Positions 7,863 through 16,756 of a stretch of 64,000 nucleotides of DNA are shown one piece after another. The notes under the pieces are model-generated. The model worked only from the letters and a program-made list of their open reading frames with translations. It had not been told where the DNA came from and searched no databases. The DNA is from Virgibacillus ndiopensis (GTDB taxonomy: Bacteria > Bacillota > Bacilli > Bacillales > Amphibacillaceae), in assembly GCF_900187325.1 (NCBI RefSeq), contig NZ_FZMZ01000006.1, forward strand, positions 1,054,001 to 1,118,000, in the 5' to 3' direction. Positions within the stretch are counted from its first letter, which is position 1, and the number at the start of each line of letters is the position of its first letter. Both the position numbers and the translations under genes were made by a program.

Positions 7863-10013
7863 ATGAAAAATAAGACAAATGTAGAAGAATTGGATCGTGA
7901 AGGTAATGTTCGAACGAATTATCCGAAAATCATCGGCATCATAATCACCGTCACAGCAGCTGGTCTTGGGTTGTTTCATCTCTATACATCTTATGCCGGA
8001 TCACTAGTAGACGTCAAACAACGTAGTATCCATTTGTATGTCTTGATGCTTTTAGGATTTTTACTCTATCCGATTATCAAAAAACGTAAGAAAAAGAAAA
8101 TACCACTATATGATTATCTTTTGGCTGGAGTTTCATTAGCACTTGGGATATACATGCTGTTTACAGCAACCCGGATTATTGAGTCTGGTGGACAAATAAA
8201 TCGGATAGATATGTATGTTGGTGTTCTAGTTTTAATTTTGTTATTGGAAATTACCAGGCGTGTTACAGGTTGGGGGCTAACCATTCTAGCATTAGGATTT
8301 CTAGTCTATGGCTTTTACGTAAAATTATCAATTTATCCAGAATTAACAACACCTGTTATCATGAATGTATCAGAAGGAATAATCTCCCATTTAATATTTA
8401 TTACAGAGGGGATATTAGGTACAGCAATCGGTGTGTCAGCAAGTTATATTGTTCTATTTATTTTGTTTGGTGCGTTTCTTGGTAAATCCGGAATGGGACA
8501 AATGTTTAATGAACTTGCGATGGCTGTTGCCGGTCACACAAAAGGTGGTCCTGCAAAAGTTGCGGTACTCGCTAGTGGCTTCTTAGGCTCCATTAATGGA
8601 TCGGCAATTGCAAACGTTGTTACGACGGGAGCTTTTACGATTCCATTAATGAAAAAAGTCGGCTATAACAAAAATTTTGCTGGAGCAGTTGAATCAGCAG
8701 CTAGTGTTGGTGGCCAAATTCTACCACCAATTATGGGTGCAGCAGCCTTTATAATGGCTGAGAATCTTGGCCTTCCATATACAACAATAATATTAGCTGG
8801 AATTATACCAGCATTGTTATACTATATCGGAATCTTACTACAGGTTCATATTCGAGCATCCAAGCTTGGACTAAAGGGATTAAACAAGAGTGAGTTGCCT
8901 ACAGTTAAAGAAGTACTTGCAAAGCGCGGACACCTTTTGATTCCAATGGTTATATTACTGTACTTGTTATTCTCAGGGAAAACACCATTTTATGCAGCAT
9001 TCTGGTCGATCATTTCAACGATTCTTATTACTGGGACAGGAAGAATGCTTGCAGTAGGAACGGTTATTTCTGTCTTTTTAATTCTTGAACCGCAAGTAAG
9101 AGCGCTCTTAAGTGGGGCGGCAATACCGAATTTACGAGGAAACTGGCTGGAGCTTACTGTAATTGTTATACTCCCGGTAATCATAAATTTAATCCGGAAA
9201 AAAGTTAAGCTTAAGGCAGAGGAAATAGGTGTTAAAGACTTCGTTGGAGCATTAGAAGATGGGATACGAACGACAATCCCTGTAGCAGTTGCTTGTGGAG
9301 CTGTCGGCATTATTGTGGGGATTTCCACACTAACTGGAGTAGCACTTGAAATTGCAAGTTCAATTGTAAGTATTGGGGAAATGATCAACAGCCCGCTTGT
9401 TCAGTTGCTCATCACGTTACTATTAACGATGGTTGCATCGATTATTTTAGGAATGGGTTTACCAAGTATTCCAACTTATATTATTACGAGTACCATGGCT
9501 GCACCGATTCTGCTTCAGCTTCCATTGTTTAGGGAACTAGCAGGAAGCGGTGAAACAGCAATATTTGTTGCCCATATGTTTGTTTTTTACTTTGGAATTT
9601 TTGCAAACATAACGCCTCCGGTTGCTCTGGCTGCCTTTGCAGGTTCTGGTATTAGTGGTGGTGATCCAATGCGAACAGGATTTGCAGCAATGAAACTAGC
9701 GATCGCAGGATTTATTGTTCCTTTTATGTTTGTATTTTCTAATGAAATGCTAATGATTGATGCTAACCTAGGAAATGTACTCATGATTACACTCACATCA
9801 TTAATGGGAGTATTTCTATTATCCATTGCAGCTGAAGGATATTTTAAAAAGACAGTTGGCTGGTACTTGAGAGTGCTGGCTGGTGCTGGAGCATTATTAC
9901 TTATATATCCTGGATTATGGACAGATTTAACAGGGTTAGTTATATTACTAATAGTTGTTGGACTAAGTATTGGGAAGAAGAAAATGGATATTAGGGAGTC
10001 GGTGGCTAGGTAA
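7863..10013 (+). CDS. TRAP transporter fused permease (4TM-12TM type)
   Basis: A 716-residue polytopic membrane protein joining the small (DctQ-like) and large (DctM-like) TRAP permease parts, as is normal for TAXI systems. About 16-18 hydrophobic segments are visible. Typical DctM stretches are SGFLGSINGSAIANVVTTGA, ESAASVGGQILPPIMGAAAF and GMGLPSIPTYIITSTMAAP. It would import the ligand delivered by the TAXI lipoprotein using an ion gradient. Last gene of the three-gene operon. Confidence 0.92.
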   Translation: MKNKTNVEELDREGNVRTNYPKIIGIIITVTAAGLGLFHLYTSYAGSLVDVKQRSIHLYVLMLLGFLLYPIIKKRKKKKIPLYDYLLAGVSLALGIYMLFTATRIIESGGQINRIDMYVGVLVLILLLEITRRVTGWGLTILALGFLVYGFYVKLSIYPELTTPVIMNVSEGIISHLIFITEGILGTAIGVSASYIVLFILFGAFLGKSGMGQMFNELAMAVAGHTKGGPAKVAVLASGFLGSINGSAIANVVTTGAFTIPLMKKVGYNKNFAGAVESAASVGGQILPPIMGAAAFIMAENLGLPYTTIILAGIIPALLYYIGILLQVHIRASKLGLKGLNKSELPTVKEVLAKRGHLLIPMVILLYLLFSGKTPFYAAFWSIISTILITGTGRMLAVGTVISVFLILEPQVRALLSGAAIPNLRGNWLELTVIVILPVIINLIRKKVKLKAEEIGVKDFVGALEDGIRTTIPVAVACGAVGIIVGISTLTGVALEIASSIVSIGEMINSPLVQLLITLLLTMVASIILGMGLPSIPTYIITSTMAAPILLQLPLFRELAGSGETAIFVAHMFVFYFGIFANITPPVALAAFAGSGISGGDPMRTGFAAMKLAIAGFIVPFMFVFSNEMLMIDANLGNVLMITLTSLMGVFLLSIAAEGYFKKTVGWYLRVLAGAGALLLIYPGLWTDLTGLVILLIVVGLSIGKKKMDIRESVAR

Positions 10014-10028
10014 GATAGGAATATCTCA

Positions 10029-10057
10029 TTGACATCCCACAGTCACCCCTATATAAT
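10029..10057 (+). promoter_or_regulatory. SigmaA promoter of the queF operon
   Basis: Consensus TTGACA (10029-10034), a 17-base spacer and TATAAT (10052-10057). It lies about 45 bases upstream of the preQ1 aptamer, so the riboswitch is near the 5' end of the transcript. Confidence 0.85.
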
Positions 10058-10100
10058 TAATCGAGTAAAATGGATTAAAATCATATCCGTTAAAATAACG

Positions 10101-10142
10101 GGAGAGGTTCTTAGCTTTTAACCCTCTATAAAAAACTAAGGA
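10101..10142 (+). promoter_or_regulatory. preQ1-I riboswitch aptamer
   Basis: The segment contains AGAGGTTC, TTAGCT, ACCCTCT and AAAAAACTAAGG in the order of class I preQ1 aptamers (hairpin P1 AGAGG/CCTCT and an A-rich tail that folds back as a pseudoknot). The tail bases CTAAGG (10136-10141) can instead pair with CCTTAG (10170-10175) in the loop region of the following terminator, giving a ready antiterminator. Ligand binding would sequester the tail and favour termination. The downstream genes queF and a precursor transporter fit. Confidence 0.93.
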
Positions 10143-10161
10143 CAGATGATGCGATTATGAG

Positions 10162-10189
10162 ACCATGTGCCTTAGCGCATGGTTTTTTT
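10162..10189 (+). terminator. Riboswitch-controlled terminator before queF
   Basis: A 9-bp stem ACCATGTGC / GCGCATGGT (one G-U) with tetraloop CTTA, followed by seven T. Its loop and stem edge contain CCTTAG, complementary to the 3' end of the preQ1 aptamer. Confidence 0.9.
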
Positions 10190-10220
10190 GTGTTTAAAAA
10201 GTGTGTGAGGAGGGATTTAG

Positions 10221-10718
10221 TTGGCAGGTAGACGAGATGATGAATTAACAGATATTACGCTTTTGGGGAGCCAAGGAACTGCATATGCCTTTGATTATAC
10301 TCCCGAAGTGTTAGAAACATTTGATAATAAACACCCCAACAGGGATTATTTTGTTAAATTTAACTGTCCTGAGTTTACGACATTGTGTCCGAAAACGTAT
10401 CAGCCAGATTTTGGTACAGTATATATTAGTTATATTCCTGATGAAAAAATGGTGGAAAGTAAATCACTGAAACTATATTTATTTAGCTTTAGAAATCATG
10501 GAGATTTTCATGAAGACAGCATGAATATTATCATGAACGATCTAATAGAATTAATGGATCCGCGTTATATTGAAGTGTGGGGGAAATTCACACCACGCGG
10601 GGGAATATCAATTGATCCATACTGTAATTATGGAAAGCCTGGAACTAAATTTGAACAAATGGCTGATCATCGCATGATGAACCATGATATGTATCCAGAG
10701 AAAGTAGATAATCGCTAA
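10221..10718 (+). CDS. queF: NADPH-dependent 7-cyano-7-deazaguanine reductase
   Basis: A 165-residue cytoplasmic enzyme reducing preQ0 to preQ1 in queuosine synthesis. The catalytic Cys is in [13 protein letters not shown] together with the conserved Asp. The QueF motif is [20 protein letters not shown], and the C-terminus has [19 protein letters not shown]. The length matches type I QueF. The start codon is TTG, supported by AGGAGGG six bases upstream. A preQ1 riboswitch and terminator control it. The other preQ0 genes (queCDE) are not in the window, so this is a split queuosine locus with a transporter gene after it. Confidence 0.95.
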   Translation: MAGRRDDELTDITLLGSQGTAYAFDYTPEVLETFDNKHPNRDYFVKFNCPEFTTLCPKTYQPDFGTVYISYIPDEKMVESKSLKLYLFSFRNHGDFHEDSMNIIMNDLIELMDPRYIEVWGKFTPRGGISIDPYCNYGKPGTKFEQMADHRMMNHDMYPEKVDNR

Positions 10719-10787
10719 ATAGTATGCATTTTTTTTAAAATTGAGGGTTAGCTATGTTCCTTTTCTTAGTCAAAGGAAGAGGATTTT

Positions 10788-11405
10788 ATGTTTATATATT
10801 TAAACGCGTTATTTGTAGGACTACTATTACTATCTAATATTTTGGGAGTTAAGTTGTTCAGCATCGGAGAATTTATTTTACCAGCAGCAGTTGTTGTCTA
10901 TGTGGTAACTTATTTGGTTACGGATGTAATTGGTGAAGTTTACGGCAAGGAAGCAGCAAGAAAAACTGTTCAGGCGGGATTTGTAACACAGGTTTTTGCA
11001 TTAATTTTTATCTACATTGCCATTCAGCTTCCTGCAGCACCAGTATTCGGTGCGCAGGCGGAATTCGAACAGATCCTAGGAGGAAGCTTCCGAGTAATTC
11101 TGGCCAGCCTGATTTCGTATATTGCCAGCCAAAATATTGATGTATCGATTTTTCACCGCCTAAAAGAGAAGCATGGGGAGCAGAAACTGTGGCTCCGAAA
11201 CAATGTATCTACGATGACAAGCCAGTTAGTAGATACTACACTATTTATAAGCATTGCATTTTGGGGGACTGTCCCGACAACTGTTTTACTAGGAATGATT
11301 CTGACGCAGTATGTATTTAAGTTCTTGATTGCCTTGGTTGATACTCCGTTTGCGTATTTGCTGGTAAGGATTGCAAGGAAATCGGAGAGGAAAGCAGCTT
11401 TATAA
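10788..11405 (+). CDS. Queuosine precursor transporter, YhhQ/VUT family (DUF165)
   Basis: A 205-residue membrane protein with five or six hydrophobic segments. Family marks include TYLVTDVIGEVYGKEAAR, the SQNIDVSIFHRLKEKHG segment and LWLRNNVSTMTSQLVDT. Escherichia coli YhhQ imports preQ0/preQ1; the same role is likely here because the gene follows queF in one riboswitch-controlled unit. The ATG has GGAAGAGG upstream. Confidence 0.88.
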   Translation: MFIYLNALFVGLLLLSNILGVKLFSIGEFILPAAVVVYVVTYLVTDVIGEVYGKEAARKTVQAGFVTQVFALIFIYIAIQLPAAPVFGAQAEFEQILGGSFRVILASLISYIASQNIDVSIFHRLKEKHGEQKLWLRNNVSTMTSQLVDTTLFISIAFWGTVPTTVLLGMILTQYVFKFLIALVDTPFAYLLVRIARKSERKAAL

Positions 11406-11419
11406 TTACGCATACTATT

Positions 11420-11449
11420 GGAGGTGTTCAATAAGGAACATCTCCTTTT
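11420..11449 (+). terminator. Terminator after the queF operon
   Basis: A 10-bp stem GGAGGTGTTC / GAACATCTCC (one G-U) closes a 6-base loop and is followed by TTTTC. Confidence 0.8.
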
Positions 11450-11521
11450 CAATATGGGAAATATTATATTAAGATAATAAAGGGATAAATTAAATCGAAC
11501 TACTAGTTAGGGGCTCATTAT

Positions 11522-12937
11522 ATGAAATCATTGGTCAATTTTTCGTTAAGACTATCCATTTCTTTCTATGCCATTTTACATTTTGTTACTTATTTCTATG
11601 AAAATAGGATTTTACTTACATTATTGTCCATTAGCGGATTCGGTATTTTGTTATTTGCCATTATGACACGTACAGTTAATAAAATGAAATTACCGTTTTT
11701 ACTTTTTCTTACAGGAGTCGTGATTTTGATTTTTTCCAGTTCTCCGATTATTGATGGGGTGTTGAACGGATTTTTGCAAATGCGAAATATGGTTGGATTA
11801 TTAGTAGTTGTTCCAATGATAAGCTGGGTGTTGAAGGAAGAAGCATATATGGAATCAATTATTAGTTTCAGCCATAAAATTCTAAATACAAGTCGTAAGT
11901 TTTATTTTGGGATGATTTCGTTTACGCAGATTATTGCCTACTTCTTAAATTTTGGTTCTATTCCAATGATGTATCAATTTGCGAATATGATTTTAAAGGA
12001 CGAGAAGGGTGAGGCTTGGGAAAATTTTAAAGGGACTGCGCTGTTACGGGGATTTGCACTTTCAACTTTGTGGGTGGTAAGTATTCCGAGTTTTGCATTT
12101 GTAGTAGAAACGATGCATGCTTCGCTCTGGATTTCTATTTTACAAGGATTAGGATTGTCCTTTGGCGGGGTTATTGTTGCAGTTATTTTCTCTCGTTATG
12201 AGGAAAAACGGTATGGTGTGGATTTAACTGCTGGATTACAGAATGAGATTGATGAAGTACTTCGAAATGCAACGAATAAGGGTCAAATAAAACGTAATGT
12301 AGTTGAGTTTGTGATATTATTTGTTACATTATTTGGCTCCATTTTTATTCTACATTATTTTGTGGCTGTCGAGCTTTTGTTTCTAATTCCTTTAGTTGTT
12401 TTAGTGTGGATACTTGCATTTTATGTTGTTAAAAAAAGACCTCATAAATTATGGAAGGAAGCAAGAGTCTATGTCGGGAAGGGTATGATTCATCAATCCT
12501 ACCAGCTTTCTGTGATGTTAGGGGCTGGAATGATGATTTCTGCACTAAATCAGACAGATTTTGCCTCAATCGTTATAGATAGTATTTATACATTAAAGGA
12601 GACATTGCCACTTATAAATGTATTATACTTCCTTCCGTTTATGGTGATTATTTTAGGATTTTTTGGTCTTGGACCATTGACTGTTATGGTTTTAGTTGGA
12701 GGGATATTAGGAAGTCTTGAGTTGCCATATCCACCTGAATTAATTGTACTAACAGTGACATCTGGAAGTGCTATTTCTATTCTGTTATCACCATTGATAA
12801 TGCCTATTATTGCGCTGAGTGGTGTTAATGGTTTGGGTGGATTTAAAAATGGGATTAAGTTTAACTGGAAATATGCAGCTGTCATTTATGTTGTAGTGCA
12901 AGTTTACGTGCAGGTCAGAGTTACGTTTACGTCGTAA
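11522..12937 (+). CDS. Multi-pass membrane protein of unknown function
   Basis: A 471-residue protein with about 11-12 hydrophobic segments and a cytoplasmic-looking loop near 225-255. Two glycine/serine-rich stretches in the second half (GFFGLGPLTVMVLVGGILG and TSGSAISILLSPLIMPIIAL) and FGSIPMMYQF in the first half are reminiscent of the paired re-entrant segments of ion-transporter-superfamily carriers, but I cannot name the family. It stands alone between the queF terminator and the lysine leader, so context gives no substrate. TTAGGGG lies upstream of the ATG. Confidence 0.7.
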   Translation: MKSLVNFSLRLSISFYAILHFVTYFYENRILLTLLSISGFGILLFAIMTRTVNKMKLPFLLFLTGVVILIFSSSPIIDGVLNGFLQMRNMVGLLVVVPMISWVLKEEAYMESIISFSHKILNTSRKFYFGMISFTQIIAYFLNFGSIPMMYQFANMILKDEKGEAWENFKGTALLRGFALSTLWVVSIPSFAFVVETMHASLWISILQGLGLSFGGVIVAVIFSRYEEKRYGVDLTAGLQNEIDEVLRNATNKGQIKRNVVEFVILFVTLFGSIFILHYFVAVELLFLIPLVVLVWILAFYVVKKRPHKLWKEARVYVGKGMIHQSYQLSVMLGAGMMISALNQTDFASIVIDSIYTLKETLPLINVLYFLPFMVIILGFFGLGPLTVMVLVGGILGSLELPYPPELIVLTVTSGSAISILLSPLIMPIIALSGVNGLGGFKNGIKFNWKYAAVIYVVVQVYVQVRVTFTS

Positions 12938-12962
12938 TTCAATTTACTAGAAGAAATTACCC

Positions 12963-12991
12963 TTGCAATCTAGTTAAAAGTCTAGTATAGT
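12963..12991 (+). promoter_or_regulatory. Promoter of the lysine-riboswitch transcript
   Basis: TTGCAA (12963), a 17-base spacer and TATAGT (12986). Transcription would start near 12998, about 20 bases before the aptamer. Confidence 0.65.
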
Positions 12992-13018
12992 AATTTCATA
13001 ATTTAATAGTAAACCTCA

Positions 13019-13196
13019 GATCGGTGAGGTAGAGGTGCAGATTATATGAGTATTCAACAGGAGAATGACACCTGTGATTGTTGATGAAAGGATTGTTTGC
13101 CGAAGCGTAATAAGGGTCGAACTTATTATTGCTGGTATATCTTTGAATAAGAGGTATACTGTCATGCATCGTTTGTGTATGGAGAACTACTGATCG
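13019..13196 (+). promoter_or_regulatory. Lysine riboswitch (L box)
   Basis: The conserved blocks of the lysine aptamer occur in order: GAGGTAGAGGTGC at the P1/P2 side, GAGTATT, GGAGAATG, TGAAAGGA, TTGCCGAAGCG, TTGCTGG, TTTGAATAAGAG, ACTGTCATGC and the closing GGAGAACTACTGATC, whose end pairs with GATCGGT at the start. Two terminators follow (13222 and 13365), suited to lysine-dependent termination. The gene controlled is an amidohydrolase, with an AGCS symporter behind it, which is an unusual target. Confidence 0.92.
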
Positions 13197-13221
13197 AAAT
13201 GGAGGATAACGTATATTGTAA

Positions 13222-13256
13222 AACAATGATAGGTTATTTTCTGTCGTTGTTTTTTT
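13222..13256 (+). terminator. Expression-platform terminator of the lysine riboswitch
   Basis: An 11-bp stem AACAATGATAG / CTGTCGTTGTT (two G-U pairs), 8-base loop, then a T run. It begins 26 bases after the aptamer. Confidence 0.8.
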
Positions 13257-13364
13257 GTATATAAAAAAGAATGTTCAGCTTTCTGGATGGATATTTTTTT
13301 ACATACATTAGAATGAACCGCGGATCATCTCTACAATATCACCTCTTTTCATCTACTATCCATG

Positions 13365-13398
13365 CACTCCCTTAAATCAAGGGGGTGTTTTTGTTTTT
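13365..13398 (+). terminator. Second leader terminator before the amidohydrolase
   Basis: A 9-bp stem CACTCCCTT / AAGGGGGTG (one G-T pair), 5-base loop, then TTTTTGTTTTT. It stands about 50 bases before the coding start. Two terminators in series are unusual; this one may back up the first or respond to a separate signal. The 108 bases between them show no recognisable element. Confidence 0.75.
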
Positions 13399-13449
13399 AT
13401 TTGGCAATTATATTTGGACAACTCTCTAACGTAAAAGGAGATTTTTAAA

Positions 13450-15060
13450 ATGAGAAAAATCTATACAAATGGAAAGATTTACACGTTTGATCAATCTAAC
13501 CCGTATGTTCAAGCGGTGGTAGTTGAAAATGGTCGTTTTATTGATATGGGAACGACTGAGGGAATGCTGCTGCAATGGGGGAACTCAACAAGTGAAGCTG
13601 TTGATTTGAATGGGAAAACAGTTACCCCAGGCTTAACGGATAGCCACCTTCACCTATCGATGATTGCGAATAAATTTCTGATTTTAGACTTAACTGGTGT
13701 AACGTCCAAACAGGAAATGTTAGAGAAAATACGCACGAAAGCAAATACCATCCAGCCAGGTGATTGGTTATTAGGTACAGGATGGGATGAAAATCTTTTT
13801 ACGGATGGATCGATTCCTACCATTACAGAATTGGATTTTGTTACACCACACTGTCCGTTATTTTTAACAAGAATATGTAGTCATGCTCATCTTGTTAATA
13901 CGAAAGCGTTAGAAATTTGTCAGTATCATCCATCGATTACGATTCCTGAAGGTGGGTCAATTGTTTTAGATGAAGTAACCAAATCACCAACCGGGCTAGT
14001 ACTTGAATCGGCTTCCGAGCTTATCAAAAGGTATATACCAGAAAGATCTTACGATGAACTGAAATATGCAATGCGAAAGGCAATCCATTTTGCGATGGAA
14101 AAAGGGTTAACAAGTGTTCATACAAATGATCCGCTTTATTTAGGTGGTCTTAATCAGACATACCAAATTTATAATGAATTACTGAATCAGGAGAAGCTTG
14201 GTCTAAGATGTAATTTATTAATTAACCATGAGTTCCTTGACGATTTAAAAGAAAACGGAATGTACGCTGGTTATGGAAATGAAACCCTGCAAATTGGAGC
14301 TGTTAAAATTTTTGCTGATGGAGCTTTCGGAAGAAGAACTGCTTTGTTGTCAGAGCCTTATAATGATGCGCCTGGTGAATATGGTGAAGCGATGTATGAT
14401 CAAAATGCTCTTTATGAAATAGTATGCAGAGCACGAGAGCTTTCGATGCCAATTGCTGTTCATACAATCGGTGATAAAGCCGTGGAAAATGTGTTGGATG
14501 TATTAGATAAATTCCCAACAGTTGCACATCGTGACAGAATCATTCACGTTCAGGTTTTACGGGAGGAACTTATTAATCGTTTAGCAAATCCAAGCAGAAT
14601 TGCAGATATTCAACCAAGGTTTATTGTCGGAGATTTTCCATGGGTGCAGGAGCGACTCGGAGAAAAACGAATCGAGCTAGCTTATGCATGGAAAACGTTA
14701 ATGGATTCAGGTGTTATTTGTGCGGGTGGATCGGATTCTCCAGTTGAACCAGTTGATCCATTACTAGGCATTCATGCTGCAGTAACAAGAAAAGCACCTG
14801 GACAAAATCACGGTTGGAACGAACAAGAAAAATTGTCAATGCATGACGCTTTCAAATTGTTTACAAAATTGGGTGCTTATCCAACAAATGAAGAGACAGT
14901 TAAAGGCACTATTTCTAGAGGAAAGCTAGCTGATATGACCGTTTATTCACGAAATCCTTTTGAGATGAAAGATGCGGATGAATTGTTGGATACTGATATT
15001 GAAATGACTATTATCGGTGGAGAAATTAAATATCAAAAAGGAATGGCTAGTCTAAAATAA
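13450..15060 (+). CDS. Amidohydrolase, YtcJ family
   Basis: A 536-residue metal-dependent hydrolase. It has the urease-superfamily pattern: N-terminal beta-sandwich (YTNGKIYTFDQSNPYVQ), metal site TDSHLHL, then VHTIGDKA, and GGSDSPVEPVDPLLGIHAA near the end; the length matches YtcJ/NfdA-like proteins. These hydrolyse amide-type bonds, but substrates are mostly unknown. It is the first gene after the lysine riboswitch, and an AGCS symporter follows after 15 bases. My inference is that it releases lysine from, or acts on, a lysine derivative imported by that symporter. Confidence 0.85.
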   Translation: MRKIYTNGKIYTFDQSNPYVQAVVVENGRFIDMGTTEGMLLQWGNSTSEAVDLNGKTVTPGLTDSHLHLSMIANKFLILDLTGVTSKQEMLEKIRTKANTIQPGDWLLGTGWDENLFTDGSIPTITELDFVTPHCPLFLTRICSHAHLVNTKALEICQYHPSITIPEGGSIVLDEVTKSPTGLVLESASELIKRYIPERSYDELKYAMRKAIHFAMEKGLTSVHTNDPLYLGGLNQTYQIYNELLNQEKLGLRCNLLINHEFLDDLKENGMYAGYGNETLQIGAVKIFADGAFGRRTALLSEPYNDAPGEYGEAMYDQNALYEIVCRARELSMPIAVHTIGDKAVENVLDVLDKFPTVAHRDRIIHVQVLREELINRLANPSRIADIQPRFIVGDFPWVQERLGEKRIELAYAWKTLMDSGVICAGGSDSPVEPVDPLLGIHAAVTRKAPGQNHGWNEQEKLSMHDAFKLFTKLGAYPTNEETVKGTISRGKLADMTVYSRNPFEMKDADELLDTDIEMTIIGGEIKYQKGMASLK

Positions 15061-15075
15061 GAGAGAGGTATACTG

Positions 15076-16548
15076 ATGGGAAAAATACTACAAGAAATTA
15101 CAGCATTTTTATGGGGACTGCCACTTATTTTGACGATTGTTTTCGTCGGCTTATACTTTACAGTCGGGAGTAAATTTTTTCAGTTCGCCTATTTACCACA
15201 TATTTTAAAACAAACATTTTTAAAAATATTTAAGAGGAAAGACACTGATAACGGATCTAAAGGGATTCTTTCATCCTTTGAAGCGGTCAGTACCGCGATT
15301 GGTGGTTCTGTTGGTGTTGCAAACATTGGTGGTGTCGCAACAGCTATTGCCGTCGGAGGTCCAGGAGCGGTATTTTGGATGTGGGTATGTGCACTCATTG
15401 GCATGATTATCAAAACTGTTGAAGTAACACTTTCTGTCTATTATCGAAACACAGATGAGAATGGCGATCCATATGGCGGACCTACGTACTATATGGAGAA
15501 AGGACTTGGGGAAGAACGAAAGTTTAAATACTGGATAATTCCTGCTGCCATCTTTGGATTTTGTATTTTTGGACCTTTTTTCTTTACGCTACAAAATTAC
15601 ACGATTTCAGAAGCGGTAAGTTCTACATTTAATATAGGGATGATGCCAGCATCTATTATTTTCATGATTTTTCTATATGGAATTATTTACGGGGGGATTA
15701 AGCGTATTGGTAATATAGCATCAAAACTTGTTCCTTTTATGGTGCTGTTTTATGTCATCTGTGGTATTTATATTATTTTGCGTAACTTTACGGAAATCGG
15801 TCATGTATTTTCATTAATTTTTTCAGGAGCGTTTGGTGGAACAGCAGCAGTAGGAGGTTTTACTGGAGCAGCTGTTGCCCAGGTTATTCGAATGGGAATG
15901 GCAAGGTCTGTATATAGTAATGAAGCTGGTTGGGGGACATCACCTATGGTTCATTCAACAGCAAAAGTAAAACATCCAGTAGAGCAAGGGATCTGGGGAG
16001 CATTTGAAGTATTCATCGATACGATTATCGTATGTTCGATCACTGCGTTTACCATTATTATTACAGGAAAATGGTCATCAGGATTATCGGGAGCCGAGTT
16101 GACGCTATCTGCCTTTGAAGTTGGTATTGGGGAAACTGGTAGAATCATTATTGCCATTTCTATATTCTTATTTGGCTTGACGACTGTCAGTGGATGGTTC
16201 TTATATTATGAAATTATCCTTCGTCATCTCTTGAAAAATAGAACTATAAAACTAAAAAACAGATTCCTTAAATTTTTTAACTGGCTTTACCCAATTCCGG
16301 GTACATTAATGGTTATTTATGCTGTTAGCTATGGTTTACCAGGGCAATCTGTCTGGTATTTTGGAGATATCACATCTGCCATACCAACCTTTATTAATGT
16401 GATTGTCATTCTATTTTTAAGTAAAAAATTCTTTGAACTTCTTAAGGATTATAAAGCAAGGTATCTAGGAATTGGCCAAGTTGACCCGGATTTTGTACTT
16501 TTTTATGAGGACAAGGATAAACCGCCAAGGAAGAAAGATGCAATATAA
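15076..16548 (+). CDS. Sodium:amino acid symporter, AGCS family
   Basis: A 490-residue membrane protein with about 11 hydrophobic segments. Family stretches are SSFEAVSTAIGGSVGVANIG, GPGAVFWMWVCALIGMIIKT, YGGPTYYMEKGLG and YSNEAGWGTSPMVHSTA. AGCS members take up alanine, glycine or glutamine with sodium. Here the gene is in a transcript headed by a lysine riboswitch, so a lysine or lysine-derivative substrate is plausible but not shown. GAGAGAGG precedes the ATG. Confidence 0.9.
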   Translation: MGKILQEITAFLWGLPLILTIVFVGLYFTVGSKFFQFAYLPHILKQTFLKIFKRKDTDNGSKGILSSFEAVSTAIGGSVGVANIGGVATAIAVGGPGAVFWMWVCALIGMIIKTVEVTLSVYYRNTDENGDPYGGPTYYMEKGLGEERKFKYWIIPAAIFGFCIFGPFFFTLQNYTISEAVSSTFNIGMMPASIIFMIFLYGIIYGGIKRIGNIASKLVPFMVLFYVICGIYIILRNFTEIGHVFSLIFSGAFGGTAAVGGFTGAAVAQVIRMGMARSVYSNEAGWGTSPMVHSTAKVKHPVEQGIWGAFEVFIDTIIVCSITAFTIIITGKWSSGLSGAELTLSAFEVGIGETGRIIIAISIFLFGLTTVSGWFLYYEIILRHLLKNRTIKLKNRFLKFFNWLYPIPGTLMVIYAVSYGLPGQSVWYFGDITSAIPTFINVIVILFLSKKFFELLKDYKARYLGIGQVDPDFVLFYEDKDKPPRKKDAI

Positions 16549-16652
16549 ATCAATTTCATAAGATATCATTCCTTGACTAGTCGCTTGAACGTTTATTCTT
16601 AAAAGGATGGAAACTTGGTTAAATATTAAAATATAAATTTTCTGAAAAATAG

Positions 16653-16681
16653 TTGACCACAATTGTAATTTTTGCTAAATT
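16653..16681 (+). promoter_or_regulatory. Promoter before the aminotransferase-permease unit
   Basis: TTGACC (16653), a 17-base spacer and TAAATT (16676). It would give a leader of about 170 bases ending at the GTG start at 16859. Confidence 0.55.
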
Positions 16682-16756
16682 AATACTAATAAGATTTTAA
16701 CTAACTGCTAAATCTAATTGACTCTACTGATGAAGTGGAGCAGACCCTTAGATCAA

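Noticed and set aside
8990-9388. 132-residue minus-strand frame
   Set aside because: Shadow of the fused TRAP permease, low complexity, no start signal.
6360-10013. TRAP system as the ectoine importer (TeaABC/UehABC-like)
   Set aside because: Those systems are of the DctP class with separate permease genes. This one is TAXI class, linked to a DctSR-like pair and lacks the TTGTCGACAA operator.
16728-16745. Hammerhead-like CUGAUGA sequence in the aminotransferase leader
   Set aside because: CTGATGA is present, but the GAAA strand and three helices cannot be formed around it.
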